Assembly (NCBI GenBank): GCA_021796215.1
Contig: JAJYOK010000013.1
Coordinates: forward strand, 24,831-88,830
Source of the DNA: Bacteroidota bacterium
GTDB lineage: Bacteria > Bacteroidota > Ignavibacteria > UBA10030 > UBA8401
Reading direction: 5' to 3'
DNA length: 64,000 nt
The notes under the pieces were generated by a model that worked only from the letters and a program-made list of their open reading frames with translations, ran no database searches and had not been told where the DNA came from. Shown here piece after piece: positions 34,656 through 44,881 of this stretch (within the stretch, counting starts at the first letter, position 1; each line of letters opens with the position of its first letter). Made by a program: the position numbers and the translations under genes.

Positions 34656-36307
34656 ACCTGTATCACACCCGTATTGAATTGTGGAATGCTCGGATTGTGT
34701 GATGCCATTCCAATGCCGTGCGAAATGATGCTGCGTGTGTTCAGCGGATCAATTACGTCGTCAACCCATAACCGCGATGCCGCAAATAACGGATCCAGCT
34801 CTTCATCGTACCTTGATTGAATTTCATCAAGCAATGCTTTTTGTTTTTGAGCGGAGATTTTTTCTCCTCCTTTTTCCATCGCCTGCAGTTTGATTGAAAG
34901 CAATGTTTCGCTCGCCTGCTTTCCGCCCATCACGGCAATGTGAGCCGATGGCCACGCAAAAATCAATCGCGGATCGTACGCCTTGCCGCACATCGCATAA
35001 TTGCCCGCGCCGTAGCTGTTACCGGTGATGAACGTAAATTTCGGCACAACAGAATTTGCTACTGCGTTCACCATCTTCGCACCGTCTTTGATAATGCCGC
35101 CTTGTTCAGCGCGGCTTCCTACCATGAATCCTGTGACGTCCTGAAAAAACACCAGCGGAATTTTTTTCTGATTGCAGTTCATAATGAAGCGCGCCGCTTT
35201 GTCCGCGCTGTCGCTGTAGATGACGCCGCCGACCTGCATTTCGCCCTTTGCTGTTTTCACGATGGAGCGTTGGTTCGCCACGATGCCGACGGCCCAGCCG
35301 TCCACACGCGCATAACCTGTGATGATCGTTTTTCCATAGTCAGCTTTGTATTCATCCAATTCGCTGTGGTCAAGAATGCGCGCAAGAAGCTGATACGTGT
35401 CGTACGGTTTGTTTCCTTCCGAAGCCATGACGCCGTAGAGTTCCTGCGGATCGAATTTTGGTGCGGCTGGCGGCGTTCGGTCAAACGGTGAGTCCGTTTC
35501 GCGCCCGAGCTTGCCAATGATGCTGCGGATTTTGTTCAGGCATTCATCATCGTTTTTCATTTTATGATCGGTGACACCGCTGATCTCGCAATGGACTGAC
35601 GCACCGCCGAGCGATTCGTTGTCAATCTCTTCGCCGATTGCCGCTTTCACTAAATGCGACCCGGCAAGAAAAACGCTTCCGGTTTTATCAACGATCATCG
35701 CTTCGTCGCTCATGATCGGCAGATACGCTCCGCCGGCAACGCACGGTCCCATTATGGCGGCAATCTGTGTGATGCCCATTGCCGACATCACGGCGTTGTT
35801 GCGAAAGATTCTTCCAAAATGTTCTTTGTCAGGAAAGATTTCCGATTGCAGTGGAAGAAAAACTCCGGCGGAATCGACGAGATAGACGATTGGCAGACGG
35901 TTCTCGATAGAAATTTCCTGAGCGCGGAGATTTTTTTTGCACGAGATGGGAAACCACGCGCCCGCTTTCACTGTCGCATCGTTTGCAACGATCACAACAT
36001 CGCGCTTCTGAATTTTTCCGACACCGCACACAACGCCCGCTGAAGGCGCGCCTCCGTATTCTTCATACATACCGTGCGCGGCAAATGTTCCGATTTCCAG
36101 AAAATCCGATTGAGTGTCGCACAGCTTTTCAATTCGCTCGCGCGCCGTGAGCTTGTTGCGCTTATGATGTTTCGCAACCGCATCGGCGCCGCCGCCTGAT
36201 TGTACCGTGTGTGCAGTGCGCTGAATTTTCTGCAAGAGCACTTTGAGATGCTCTTCATTCTTTTTGAACGCCGTGTCGTGCTTTATTTCAGAACCGATGA
36301 GTGACAT
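34652..36307 (-). CDS. Acyl-CoA carboxylase beta subunit (methylcrotonyl/propionyl-CoA carboxylase type)
   Basis: 551 residues, the usual length for the carboxyltransferase subunit. It moves the carboxyl group from biotin to an acyl-CoA. Seen: N-terminal KLTARERIEKL, EYGGAPSAGVVCGVG, the oxyanion glycines around GPCVAGGAYLP, and C-terminal GFMVGSRAEQGGIIKDGAKM, SYGAGNYAMCG. The MYEEYGGAPSAG and AGVFLPLQ..FPD stretches fit 3-methylcrotonyl-CoA carboxylase best, pointing to leucine breakdown. No biotin carboxylase subunit is encoded in the window, so the alpha partner must be elsewhere. Confidence 0.9.
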   Translation of the reverse strand: MSLIGSEIKHDTAFKKNEEHLKVLLQKIQRTAHTVQSGGGADAVAKHHKRNKLTARERIEKLCDTQSDFLEIGTFAAHGMYEEYGGAPSAGVVCGVGKIQKRDVVIVANDATVKAGAWFPISCKKNLRAQEISIENRLPIVYLVDSAGVFLPLQSEIFPDKEHFGRIFRNNAVMSAMGITQIAAIMGPCVAGGAYLPIMSDEAMIVDKTGSVFLAGSHLVKAAIGEEIDNESLGGASVHCEISGVTDHKMKNDDECLNKIRSIIGKLGRETDSPFDRTPPAAPKFDPQELYGVMASEGNKPYDTYQLLARILDHSELDEYKADYGKTIITGYARVDGWAVGIVANQRSIVKTAKGEMQVGGVIYSDSADKAARFIMNCNQKKIPLVFFQDVTGFMVGSRAEQGGIIKDGAKMVNAVANSVVPKFTFITGNSYGAGNYAMCGKAYDPRLIFAWPSAHIAVMGGKQASETLLSIKLQAMEKGGEKISAQKQKALLDEIQSRYDEELDPLFAASRLWVDDVIDPLNTRSIISHGIGMASHNPSIPQFNTGVIQV

Positions 36308-36357
36308 GAATTCCTTTCATTATTCGGCATGCCGCTAGGCTTGAATTTAGAATCGCC

Positions 36358-37242
36358 CTACCGCAATAAAATCAGTTTTTTAGTCTCTTTGTATGATCCC
36401 GCCACTAACGAGTAAAAATAAATACCAGTTGGTGCACCTTTTGCCCTCCATTGTCTTGTATAATTTCCTTTAGACAAATATTCGTTTACAAGTGTTGCTA
36501 CCTCTCTTCCCAAAGCATCAAATATTTTCAGAGTGACAAAGGATTTTGATGGAATACCAAACCCTATGTTGGTTGATGGATTAAAAGGGTTCGGATAGTT
36601 TTGTTCCAACGTAAAAGTCGGAAGGGGGGCTTGTGTTAAAAAAGCCACTTTAGTTAAAGTACCGTACTCTTGCCCATTTATTTTAGCATAAACAAGATCG
36701 TACGTGTAAGCACGAGGAATGGGCCAGACAGGATCATCTTCAAAGGTTACTGATTTAATAATGCCAAAACCTTGAGCATATGTTACCGAAGGTGAAGGCA
36801 CGAATTGTGGTGAATCGAAAGTCTTAACAACAGTCTTTATTCCGAAGACTGTCATTGTATCTACTGCTGTGCACTTATTTCCTGATCCAAAAACATCCAT
36901 AGGTTGAGCGAGAAGACTGTCAATAAGCCATTCTGAAAGTTCTGGAGAATAAGCATAAGAATAGACGCATGCTGTGGTTGAATCCACTCGTAGATATTTT
37001 GATTGGCTAATAGTTAGAAGCGGACCGTCAACAATTTCGTACAACTTTCCATTCGGCATCAAAGTATCACCGATAATTTTAGTTGTAACATAGGTTGATT
37101 CACTACTGTTTGTAGTGGTATAATGGTACCAATATTGCCACATGTTGTCGGTTTGCAGCGGACAAAAAGAAACTGCTGAATCAATTTGGGCATTTGCTTC
37201 AAAGACAAGGCTGATGAGAAGAATAGAAAGTTGTTTGATCAT
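36358..37242 (-). CDS. Secreted protein with type IX-type sorting domain
   Basis: 294 residues: signal peptide (MIKQLSILLISLVFEANA), a 190-residue beta-rich region without a known fold (Trp/Tyr-rich, one cysteine pair), then a sorting domain from about residue 215 (NYPNPFNPSTNIGF, GREVATLVN, IYFYSLVAG). The body begins QTDNMWQYWYHYTT, a pattern seen in many secreted FCB-group proteins without assigned function. It follows the carboxylase gene by 50 bp on the same strand. Confidence 0.75.
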   Translation of the reverse strand: MIKQLSILLISLVFEANAQIDSAVSFCPLQTDNMWQYWYHYTTTNSSESTYVTTKIIGDTLMPNGKLYEIVDGPLLTISQSKYLRVDSTTACVYSYAYSPELSEWLIDSLLAQPMDVFGSGNKCTAVDTMTVFGIKTVVKTFDSPQFVPSPSVTYAQGFGIIKSVTFEDDPVWPIPRAYTYDLVYAKINGQEYGTLTKVAFLTQAPLPTFTLEQNYPNPFNPSTNIGFGIPSKSFVTLKIFDALGREVATLVNEYLSKGNYTRQWRAKGAPTGIYFYSLVAGSYKETKKLILLR

Positions 37243-37394
37243 GGTTTACACCATAACTATTAAATTATACTGCCCACTATTTGTATTCCCCTAAGTCTTT
37301 TTGCAAATCTACTCAACATTACATCGAATTGCAAGATGAAGATTCCCCTCGTTTATGCTCCTTACTTCTTACTCCATATTCCGTACCATCAGAC

Positions 37395-38414
37395 TCACCA
37401 CTCGCGCGTTTCGCCGATCATCATCAGCCAGTAGTTTTCCGGCGGAAGATTTTTTTCTTTCACTGCATCGCGGAATCTTTTCGGCGGCTCATCAATCGGC
37501 TCATCGGTCAGTTTGAATGTTCCCCAATGTGTGGCAAGCATAATTTTCCCCTTGAGATCGCTGTTTGCTTTTATCGCTTCTTCTGGGGTCATATAAATCT
37601 GGTGCATCAGTTCGGCAGGCTCGTATCCGCCGATGGGAAGAATCGTCAAATCAAAAGGTCCAAACGTGTTGCCGATTTCCTCAAATCCGGAAAAGTATCC
37701 CGAGTCGCCGCAAAAATAAAGCCGCTTCTTTTTCCCCCAGAGCACGAACGATGCCCACAACGTTTCATTTCTGTCGGTCAGCCATCGCCCGGAAGAATGC
37801 TGCGCGGGCGTGCAGATAATTTTTATTCCTTTGTATGTCGTTCCCTCCCACCAATCAAGTTCCTGCACGTTTGAAATTCCCATATCTTCCAATTTATCGC
37901 GCAGGCGCAGCGGCACAATAAATCGCGTCGTCCGGTTTTGCGCCAGCTTCATCAGTGTTTCTTTGTCGAAGTGGTCGTAATGGTTGTGCGAAATGATGAC
38001 GAGATCAATCGGTGGAAGTTTGTCGAACGCAACGCCGGGGTCAACGACGCGCGGCGCGCCTGCCCAGCTTACGGGGCCGAGCCGCTCGCTCCACACCGGA
38101 TCGGTGAGAATATTTTTTCCTTCAAATTGAATGAGCACTGTTGATTGGCCTACCCACGTGACGGTGTACGGCTTGTTCTGTGCGATGAGCACGCCATCGT
38201 TGGAAACGTGTGGTGTTTCAGCCGTTGCAGAAGAAAATGGTGAGGTGAATTTTTCGATAAACCACGGCACGTATCGTGTGAATGGAATTTCTTTGAACGC
38301 GGGGCCGGGATTTTTGAATCCTCCTTCAATGGTATGGGACGGGGCATTATTCGTTTGCGCGGCGAGTGGAACAATGGCAAGTGAAAAGAGCAGTATGTAC
38401 AAGGCAAGTTTCAT
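37395..38414 (-). CDS. Exported MBL-fold hydrolase (NAPE-PLD-like)
   Basis: 339 residues with signal peptide ending PLAAQT. Metal site HNHYDHFD near residue 138, further His/Asp in QHSSGRWL and FCGDSGYF, and late ATHWGTFKL. GQSTVLIQFEGKNILTDPVWSER is characteristic of N-acyl-phosphatidylethanolamine phospholipase D-like proteins. Bacterial members may act on membrane lipids or lactone-like compounds; the substrate is unproven. The ATG at 38414 directly follows a TTG that would add one residue. Confidence 0.87.
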   Translation of the reverse strand: MKLALYILLFSLAIVPLAAQTNNAPSHTIEGGFKNPGPAFKEIPFTRYVPWFIEKFTSPFSSATAETPHVSNDGVLIAQNKPYTVTWVGQSTVLIQFEGKNILTDPVWSERLGPVSWAGAPRVVDPGVAFDKLPPIDLVIISHNHYDHFDKETLMKLAQNRTTRFIVPLRLRDKLEDMGISNVQELDWWEGTTYKGIKIICTPAQHSSGRWLTDRNETLWASFVLWGKKKRLYFCGDSGYFSGFEEIGNTFGPFDLTILPIGGYEPAELMHQIYMTPEEAIKANSDLKGKIMLATHWGTFKLTDEPIDEPPKRFRDAVKEKNLPPENYWLMMIGETREW

Positions 38415-38571
38415 CAACTGGAGAAAAAATACGAAATATTCAGCATATAAACATTCCTTCTAAACGAAAAGAAAACACAAATGTTGCGTGTACGCGTTGA
38501 CAAACGACAGTAAATTTCTTACACTCTACGCAGACCTAAATTTGCCTTTTCTTTTCCATTACAGCATCGGT

Positions 38572-40185
38572 ATGCACATGACAACTCCTGAAAAACACAT
38601 CGGCACCATTCAAGATGTTTCCAGCTCTGCTGCGCTCGTTACTCTCGACGATACACTCGATTCGTTCGAGCGCACGATAGGCGGTAAAATATATCGCATT
38701 GCACAGATCGGTTCGTTCGTGTCAATGCCCGTAGCGGATGTCACAGTCGTCGGGATGGTAACAAACGCGAGGGTTGACACAGCATCGGATGGCGGGAAAA
38801 AGAGAACGATCGTTGTGCAGCTTATTGGCTCCGTTACCAACGACCGGTTTGAAAAGGGGCTTGCGATGTTTCCGCTTATCGGCGGTGACGTGTACATGAC
38901 CGATGACGATGACCTCTCACGTTTCCTTTCCGTCTTCGCTCAGTTCGGATTTGCTATCGGCGATCTGACCGGTTACACAGGCGAGCGATTATATATTGAC
39001 CCGAATAAATTTTTCGGAAAGCACGTCGCGCTGCTCGGTTCCACCGGTTCGGGAAAGTCAACGGCAGTCGCTTCCATCTTGCAAAAAGTGCAGATGTTTT
39101 CCAACACGCACGTTATCGTTCTCGATATTCACAATGAATACAGCGCTGCGTTTAAAAACTACGGCAATTTAATCAACCTCACCGAGCTTGAACTGCCGTA
39201 CTGGTTTATGAATTTCGAAGAAATGCGCGAGATGTTTGTTGATGAAAGCGAACCGTCGGCGCAAAGCCAGATTATGGTGCTGAAGGACATTGTGTTGAAT
39301 TCAAAGAAGGCAAAGAATCCGGCAATCCAGCAATTCATCACTATTGATTCGCCCGTCTTTTATGATTTAAATGAAGTCCGCGCAAAATTTCAGTTCTACG
39401 ATACCGAACGCGTGACCGGATATACCGGCGGGCAATCGCGCGAAGGTCCGTTCTATGGTCAGTTCACCCGTTTTCTTGTGCGGCTTGACAGCCGCATGAC
39501 GGACAAACGGTACGAATTTATGTTCCGCCCGCAGAAGTACAAAGACTCCGGCGCGCTGAAAGATATTCTCACGCGGGCATTCGGAATGGAATCGAAGAAG
39601 CAAATCACGATTGTTGATCTCAGCGGCGTGCCATTCGATATTGTGAATACGATCGTTTCGCTGCTCGCGCGTACCGTGTTCGATTTCAATTTCTGGAATA
39701 AAAGCAAATCCGATTTTCCGCTGCTACTCGTTTTTGAAGAATCGCATAATTATCTTCCGCAAATTCCTACTCCGACAAACCGAGCTGCACGCCGCACGGT
39801 GGAGCGCATTGCGAAAGAAGGACGCAAGTACGGCGTTGCGTGCATGATTGTCAGCCAGCGTCCGTCGGAGCTTTCGGAAACGATACTTTCGCAGTGCAAT
39901 AATTTTGTGACGCTGCGTCTGACCAATCCGAACGATCAAGCGTATGTAAAAAAGCTTGTGCCGGATTCTTTCAGCGGCTTGCTCGACGTGCTGCCGTCGC
40001 TCAGGCAAGGCGAAGCGATGATCGTCGGCGATGCGACTGCGTTACCGATGCGCGTGATGTTGGATTTTCCTTCGCCGCCGCCTGACAGTTCCGATATAAA
40101 ATTTTATGACAAATGGGTCGCTTCCGAACAACCGACTGTCGTATCCGATGTTGTTGAACGGTGGTGGCGACAGGATCGCTCATAA
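38572..40185 (+). CDS. HerA-like ATPase (DUF87)
   Basis: 537 residues. N-terminal HAS-barrel (IGTIQDVSSSAALVTL) to about residue 110, then an FtsK/HerA ATPase with Walker A GSTGSGKST near 170, Walker B LLLVFEESHN near 395, and a C-terminal arginine-finger region with SQRPSELSETILSQCNN. HerA hexamers pump DNA and usually work with the nuclease NurA; no nurA lies nearby, so the partner is elsewhere or absent. The start is uncertain: ATG 38572 and ATG 38578 both fit, and an in-frame GTG at 38488 lacks support. Confidence 0.87.
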   Translation: MHMTTPEKHIGTIQDVSSSAALVTLDDTLDSFERTIGGKIYRIAQIGSFVSMPVADVTVVGMVTNARVDTASDGGKKRTIVVQLIGSVTNDRFEKGLAMFPLIGGDVYMTDDDDLSRFLSVFAQFGFAIGDLTGYTGERLYIDPNKFFGKHVALLGSTGSGKSTAVASILQKVQMFSNTHVIVLDIHNEYSAAFKNYGNLINLTELELPYWFMNFEEMREMFVDESEPSAQSQIMVLKDIVLNSKKAKNPAIQQFITIDSPVFYDLNEVRAKFQFYDTERVTGYTGGQSREGPFYGQFTRFLVRLDSRMTDKRYEFMFRPQKYKDSGALKDILTRAFGMESKKQITIVDLSGVPFDIVNTIVSLLARTVFDFNFWNKSKSDFPLLLVFEESHNYLPQIPTPTNRAARRTVERIAKEGRKYGVACMIVSQRPSELSETILSQCNNFVTLRLTNPNDQAYVKKLVPDSFSGLLDVLPSLRQGEAMIVGDATALPMRVMLDFPSPPPDSSDIKFYDKWVASEQPTVVSDVVERWWRQDRS

Positions 40186-40203
40186 AACATTGAACAATTA
40201 CCC

Positions 40204-40869
40204 ATGAATAATCAACAATTAATATCCGGCCGTCTTTTACTGGTCGTTGTCGTACTGTTTCTTTCTTCGTGTTCGCACAAGCAACAGAGTGCTGAAGTTT
40301 CTGCACCTTCAGATTTCATGTCGAGGCTTGAAGCACATCGCGCCGAAGTGGATTCAACTATGCGCTTCGAACCTGGTTCGCCATTCAATCGCGACACGTC
40401 AGTCACATATCATGGATTGAATTATTTCCCGCCGAATCCGGAATTTCGGTTCGAGTGCGTTCTTCATCGTTATACAATTCCAACGCCGGTAACAGTGATG
40501 GGAACGAAAGGCGAGATGCGAAGCGAGGTGAAGTACGGCTATTTTGAATTTGAATACAAAGGCAGAGACTATCGCCTGAACGTTTATAAAATGTCTAGCG
40601 AAGAGTTACGCAAACGTGGCGGCGATCTGAAAGATTATTTGATGGTCTGGTTTACCGACAGCACAACGGGAGGAGAAACCTACCCTGTCGGGCGATATGT
40701 TGATGTTGAGCGCGAATCTCCAGATCCGAATTTCCGATATACGCTCGATTTCAATTACGCATACAATCCATATTGTGCTTACAGCGCCAAGTATTCATGC
40801 GCCGTTCCGACAAAAGATAATGCGCTTCCTTTTCCGATTTACGCCGGCGAAAAGAAATATCACAACTAA
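40204..40869 (+). CDS. DUF1684 lipoprotein
   Basis: 221 residues with lipobox FLSSC. The DUF1684 pattern is clear: fRxxvDxxMrfepgSPF near residue 50, GLNYFPPNPEFRFE, then YKGRDYRLNVYK, YPVGRYVDVE and the closing DFNYAYNPYCAYS with PLPFPIYAGEK-like end. The function is unknown; the fold is beta-rich. It lies 18 bp after the HerA-like gene and 1 bp before the glycosidase gene, probably one unit. Confidence 0.87.
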   Translation: MNNQQLISGRLLLVVVVLFLSSCSHKQQSAEVSAPSDFMSRLEAHRAEVDSTMRFEPGSPFNRDTSVTYHGLNYFPPNPEFRFECVLHRYTIPTPVTVMGTKGEMRSEVKYGYFEFEYKGRDYRLNVYKMSSEELRKRGGDLKDYLMVWFTDSTTGGETYPVGRYVDVERESPDPNFRYTLDFNYAYNPYCAYSAKYSCAVPTKDNALPFPIYAGEKKYHN

Positions 40870-40870
40870 A

Positions 40871-42676
40871 ATGTTTTTAAAAATTCCTTTTGTATTAAAT
40901 TTCAGCCCGCGCAATATTCTTTGCTTCCTTTTTACCTTTCTTCTAATCTCTTTCGCTGAAGCTCAAAGCGGGAATTCACTTTTCCCTAAACGCGAGGTCC
41001 GTGCCGTGTGGTTAACAACGGTTGGGGGCGCCGACTGGCCGAAGACATTTGACACTGATGCACAAAAGCGGTCGTTGCAGGAAATTTTCAACAAACTGCG
41101 CGAAGAGCATTTTAACACGGTTTTTTTTCAAGTGCGCTCGCGCGGCAATGCGTTCTACCATTCAAGCTATGAACCGTGGGCAGCGGAACTTACCGGTACA
41201 CTCGGCAAAGATCCGGGATGGGATCCGCTTGCGTTTGCCATTGAAGAAGCGCACAGGCGCGGTATGGAACTGCACGCGTGGTTCAATGTTGCGAAAGTGT
41301 ACAACGAAGGAATGCCGCCAATCAGTTCTCCGCGTCACATCGTGCGTGCTCATCCGGAGTGGGTGCAGCAGTACGACGGCGAGTGGTGGGTGGATATGGG
41401 AATTCCGAATGTGCGGACATACACCGAAAATATTGTGATGGATTTGGTTCGTAAGTACGATCTTGACGGAATTCATTTCGATTACATCCGTTACCCCGGC
41501 GAGAGTTTCAACGACTGGAGTTCCTTCCGCGCATTCGGCGGCGGAATGAGCCGCGATGATTGGCGGCGGAATAATATCACAACATTTGTCCGCGACATGT
41601 ACAAAAAAATCACTGCAGAAAAACCGATGATGAAGATCGGTTCGGCGCCGCTCGGTGTGTACACGCAAATTCCCGGTGCATCAACCGGATTTGCGGGATA
41701 TACGGCATTGTATCAGGATTCACGGCGATGGCTGCGCGAAGGAATTCACGATTATCTTGTGCCGCAAGTCTATTGGGACTTTGGCGAGCAATCTTCGCCG
41801 AACGATCCGGATTTCCGCGCGTTGTGCCTTGACTGGGCGCGCAATAATTTTGGAAGAGATATTTACATCGGTATTGGGGCGTACCGCGACAATGTGCAGC
41901 GTGAAATCACCGAACAGATTTTCATGGTGCGAAGCACGGAAGCGAAAGGCGAATCGTTTTTCCGCTACGAAAACATTGTCGATCTGCCGTCGCTTCGTGC
42001 GCCGTACAAATATCCCGCATTAATTCCTCCAATGCCGTGGAAAGATTCGATTCCGCCGTTGCCGCCGGAAAATATTCGTGTGCGCGAACCGCAGCTTGAT
42101 CTTTATGTGATCCAATGGACTGCGCCGCCGGCAGCTTCGGACGGCGATACACCATGGCGGTATGTCATTTATCGTTCTTCTTCGGAAGATATTGACACTG
42201 ATGACCCGCGCAATATTGCAGCCGTTATTCCGGCAACGGAAACGAGGTACGTTGACCGAACGTCAAATACTTTCGGTATACCGATGTACTACACGGTCAC
42301 CGCACTTGACCGTGGAAATAATGAAAGTGTTTCAGCCGCTGCCGCATCGTCTCCTGATGCTGCAGTATCAGAAAAAATCGGGTCGAACAATAACGACGGC
42401 ACGAAGAGTGCGCCGTTGTGGCTCGCCCAAAATTATCCGAATCCTTTTTTTAGGCGCACATATATTTCGTACACGTTGAACCGGCGGATGCCTGTCGAAC
42501 TCATCGTCAGCGATACGGTGGGAAGAAAAACGATGACGCTGGTGAATGAAACACAAAATCCGGGGACGTATGTTGTTTCGGTGAACGCAGAAGATTTATT
42601 GGAGGGGAAATATCTTTATCGTTTGAAAGCAGGCTCGTTTGTTGTGACGAAGTATATGGTAAGGGGAGAAAATTAA
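40871..42676 (+). CDS. Secreted GHL10-type glycoside hydrolase-like protein with sorting domain
   Basis: 601 residues. Signal peptide ending SFAEAQS, a TIM-barrel of the GHL10/DUF187 (YngK-like) family (REVRAVWLTTVGGADWP, FQVRSRGNAFY, HAWFNVAKVYN, LDGIHFDYIRYPG), a fibronectin-like domain about 430-530, and a C-terminal sorting domain (NYPNPFFRRTYISY, then YLYRLKAGS). Relatives act on peptidoglycan-like or other glycans; the substrate is not known. The ATG at 40871 sits directly after the DUF1684 stop; an in-frame start at 40697 lies inside that gene and is unlikely. Confidence 0.88.
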   Translation: MFLKIPFVLNFSPRNILCFLFTFLLISFAEAQSGNSLFPKREVRAVWLTTVGGADWPKTFDTDAQKRSLQEIFNKLREEHFNTVFFQVRSRGNAFYHSSYEPWAAELTGTLGKDPGWDPLAFAIEEAHRRGMELHAWFNVAKVYNEGMPPISSPRHIVRAHPEWVQQYDGEWWVDMGIPNVRTYTENIVMDLVRKYDLDGIHFDYIRYPGESFNDWSSFRAFGGGMSRDDWRRNNITTFVRDMYKKITAEKPMMKIGSAPLGVYTQIPGASTGFAGYTALYQDSRRWLREGIHDYLVPQVYWDFGEQSSPNDPDFRALCLDWARNNFGRDIYIGIGAYRDNVQREITEQIFMVRSTEAKGESFFRYENIVDLPSLRAPYKYPALIPPMPWKDSIPPLPPENIRVREPQLDLYVIQWTAPPAASDGDTPWRYVIYRSSSEDIDTDDPRNIAAVIPATETRYVDRTSNTFGIPMYYTVTALDRGNNESVSAAAASSPDAAVSEKIGSNNNDGTKSAPLWLAQNYPNPFFRRTYISYTLNRRMPVELIVSDTVGRKTMTLVNETQNPGTYVVSVNAEDLLEGKYLYRLKAGSFVVTKYMVRGEN

Positions 42677-42688
42677 TTTCCGCTTCTG

Positions 42689-43645
42689 TCACCAATTTCC
42701 CAGCGGCCCGCCGTACGCACCCTGATCGTTTCTGCTGCCGTCAACATTGTTAAATACCGGGGAAGGGTCTCCCGCGTGGATGCAGGGCGAAGCTGAATTG
42801 AGATGAAAATCCGAGGCTGAATAAAAGCAGGGGTCCAGCGCGTCTTCTTCGAAAAAATTATATTTCACGAAATATAGGCTGGAGTCGCTGTCGAGTATTT
42901 GCATATTGGGGCCTTCTATACGGCTCGCATTCTGATAAAAAATATTATTTTCAATCGTATCGTTTTGAGCGTTTGAAACGGCGATCCCCCCGCTCACATT
43001 CCAACTCGTATTACTGAAGAAAGTATTGTTCACGATTCTTGCGGTCGAGCTATCGACGAGCATTCCGCCGCCGTACGCTGAAGCCTTATTGACGGCAAAA
43101 ATCGAATTGGTAATGTTTCCGTTAGAGCCCGATAATGAGATGCCTCCGCCGCTCGGTGCATTGTTTTGTATGAACAGACAATTATGAACTGTGATTAACG
43201 AATTCACAACTTCAATGGATCCGTTTCTTGCCGGATCATCCACCACATCAATTTTTTCAAACACGGCAAACTGAAAGACCGATGCGTTTGTTGCGTTCGA
43301 AATTTTTATTCCATTCCAGCGGGTGTTGAATGCAGTGAAAAGAATTTTGCTTTCTGCTGTGCCTTGTGCGAATAGTGTTCCATAAACGATAATTGTTGTG
43401 CTATCGTCACAAAACAGCTGCACGCCGGGATCAATCGTTACTGATTTTGAAGGATCAATGATTATTATTCCGGAAAGATGAAACGGCGAATCGGAAAATT
43501 GCAATCTGCCTTCGATATGTCCCGTAAGAAGCGTAAAGCTTGATGTCGTGTCCGAGGTCTGTTCCGGACCGTTCAGATCACGACAGCCGAACAGCATTAC
43601 CGACAAAGAGAGGAAAAGAAAAATTTTCAGTATTTTGTCACGCAT
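42689..43645 (-). CDS. Right-handed beta-helix lipoprotein
   Basis: 318 residues, lipobox SVMLFGC. Repeated short strands with Asn ladders (NCLFIQNNAPSGGGISLSG, NSIFAVNKASAYGGGMLVD, NNTFFSNTSWNVSGGIAVS, NNIFYQNASR) show a pectate-lyase-like parallel beta helix. No catalytic residues identified. The last 30 residues (SASPCIHAGDPSP) have the usual ending of such secreted beta-helix proteins. It is convergent with the glycosidase. Confidence 0.82.
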   Translation of the reverse strand: MRDKILKIFLFLSLSVMLFGCRDLNGPEQTSDTTSSFTLLTGHIEGRLQFSDSPFHLSGIIIIDPSKSVTIDPGVQLFCDDSTTIIVYGTLFAQGTAESKILFTAFNTRWNGIKISNATNASVFQFAVFEKIDVVDDPARNGSIEVVNSLITVHNCLFIQNNAPSGGGISLSGSNGNITNSIFAVNKASAYGGGMLVDSSTARIVNNTFFSNTSWNVSGGIAVSNAQNDTIENNIFYQNASRIEGPNMQILDSDSSLYFVKYNFFEEDALDPCFYSASDFHLNSASPCIHAGDPSPVFNNVDGSRNDQGAYGGPLGNW

Positions 43646-43663
43646 TTTTCCCCGAAGTATGGC

Positions 43664-44881
43664 TTAATATTCTTTTCGATTTGCGTACACGTTCATCAAC
43701 AGTCCCGCCATGATCATGTACGAACAGAGTGACGAACCGCCGTACGAAAGGAACGGCAAGGGAATTCCTATCACCGGCATTAATCCGAGCGACATGCCGA
43801 TGTTTACAAAGATGTGGAAAGCAAACAAAGCAGTGATGCCAATTGCGACAACACTGCCGAATTTATTTTTTGCGATGTGCGCCAGCTTGATACCGTGCAG
43901 AAGTAAGATTGCAAAGAGTGCAAGAATTACAATCGCACCGATAAATCCGAACTCTTCTCCCGGTACGCAGAAAATAAAATCAGTCCATTGCTTTGGAATA
44001 AAATTCAATTGTGTTTGTGTTCCGTGCAAATATCCTTTTCCGAACAAGCCGCCGGAACCGATTGCCACTTTCGCCTGAATGACATTATATCCGGCACCGA
44101 GCGGATCGTTGTTGGGATCAAGAAATGTCGCAATTCTTTTTTGTTGATAGAGAGGAAGTTTTTCGTACACGACCTGTACGAAAATTCCGATGACAACATT
44201 CACACCGAATATCAAGGAAGAAGAAAACGTGTCTTCGCGGAGCAAGTACAATGTTATACCGGCAAGTGCAAGCACGATGATAAATGTCGTTGTGCTGACC
44301 AGCGCCGCGACAGCGATCAGCGGCGGTATGAGCAGCGCGACAATCAGAAATCGTGAAGCGCCTGCCCAATACAGAACGGGTAGAAGCATTGCGATAAACG
44401 TGATTGCAGTGCCAAAGTCCGGTTGCAGAACGATGAGTCCAACAGGGAGAAGAACAATGCCGCATGCTTTCAAAAGATCAGTTGTTTTACCAACGCTGAT
44501 ATCGTTTCGGCTGAGGTAAGAAGCAAGTGCTAACAGTGTTGTTAACTTTACGAATTCAGACGGCTGAATGCCGAATCCGCCGATGCCGAACCAGCTTGTC
44601 GAGCCGTACACTTTTTTGCCAATCGCAAGCACGACGATCAGCAATGTCAGTGAAACGAAATACGATACATAGGATAAGCGTTGAATAACGCGCAACGGTG
44701 TTGCCAGTGCCGCCATCATCAACACAAATCCCATTGCCGCCCACAGCAATTGGTGCTCGAAACTACGGCCTGCCTGCGTATCGAAAGTGGCGCTGTAAAT
44801 TGAGAGCAGCCCGACAGCGATTAACGCAAGTGTCGTCCAGAATGTTGTGTGATCAAAATATTCTTTGAAGAAAGAATTCAA
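43664..44881 (-). CDS. rodA: Rod-shape peptidoglycan polymerase RodA
   Basis: 405 residues with about ten membrane helices of the SEDS family. It polymerises lipid II glycan strands together with PBP2. Seen: [27 protein letters not shown], the catalytic-region [34 protein letters not shown] and the late [21 protein letters not shown] place the start at TTG 44881: GAAGGGA precedes it and TTGA overlaps the mrdA stop by 4 bp. A longer reading from 45175 would overlap mrdA by 298 bp. Confidence 0.95.
   Translation of the reverse strand: MNSFFKEYFDHTTFWTTLALIAVGLLSIYSATFDTQAGRSFEHQLLWAAMGFVLMMAALATPLRVIQRLSYVSYFVSLTLLIVVLAIGKKVYGSTSWFGIGGFGIQPSEFVKLTTLLALASYLSRNDISVGKTTDLLKACGIVLLPVGLIVLQPDFGTAITFIAMLLPVLYWAGASRFLIVALLIPPLIAVAALVSTTTFIIVLALAGITLYLLREDTFSSSLIFGVNVVIGIFVQVVYEKLPLYQQKRIATFLDPNNDPLGAGYNVIQAKVAIGSGGLFGKGYLHGTQTQLNFIPKQWTDFIFCVPGEEFGFIGAIVILALFAILLLHGIKLAHIAKNKFGSVVAIGITALFAFHIFVNIGMSLGLMPVIGIPLPFLSYGGSSLCSYMIMAGLLMNVYANRKEY

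Noticed and set aside
38572..40185. HerA-like ATPase as part of a defence island
   Set aside because: No nuclease, SIR2 or other defence gene is adjacent; neighbours are envelope and metabolic genes.
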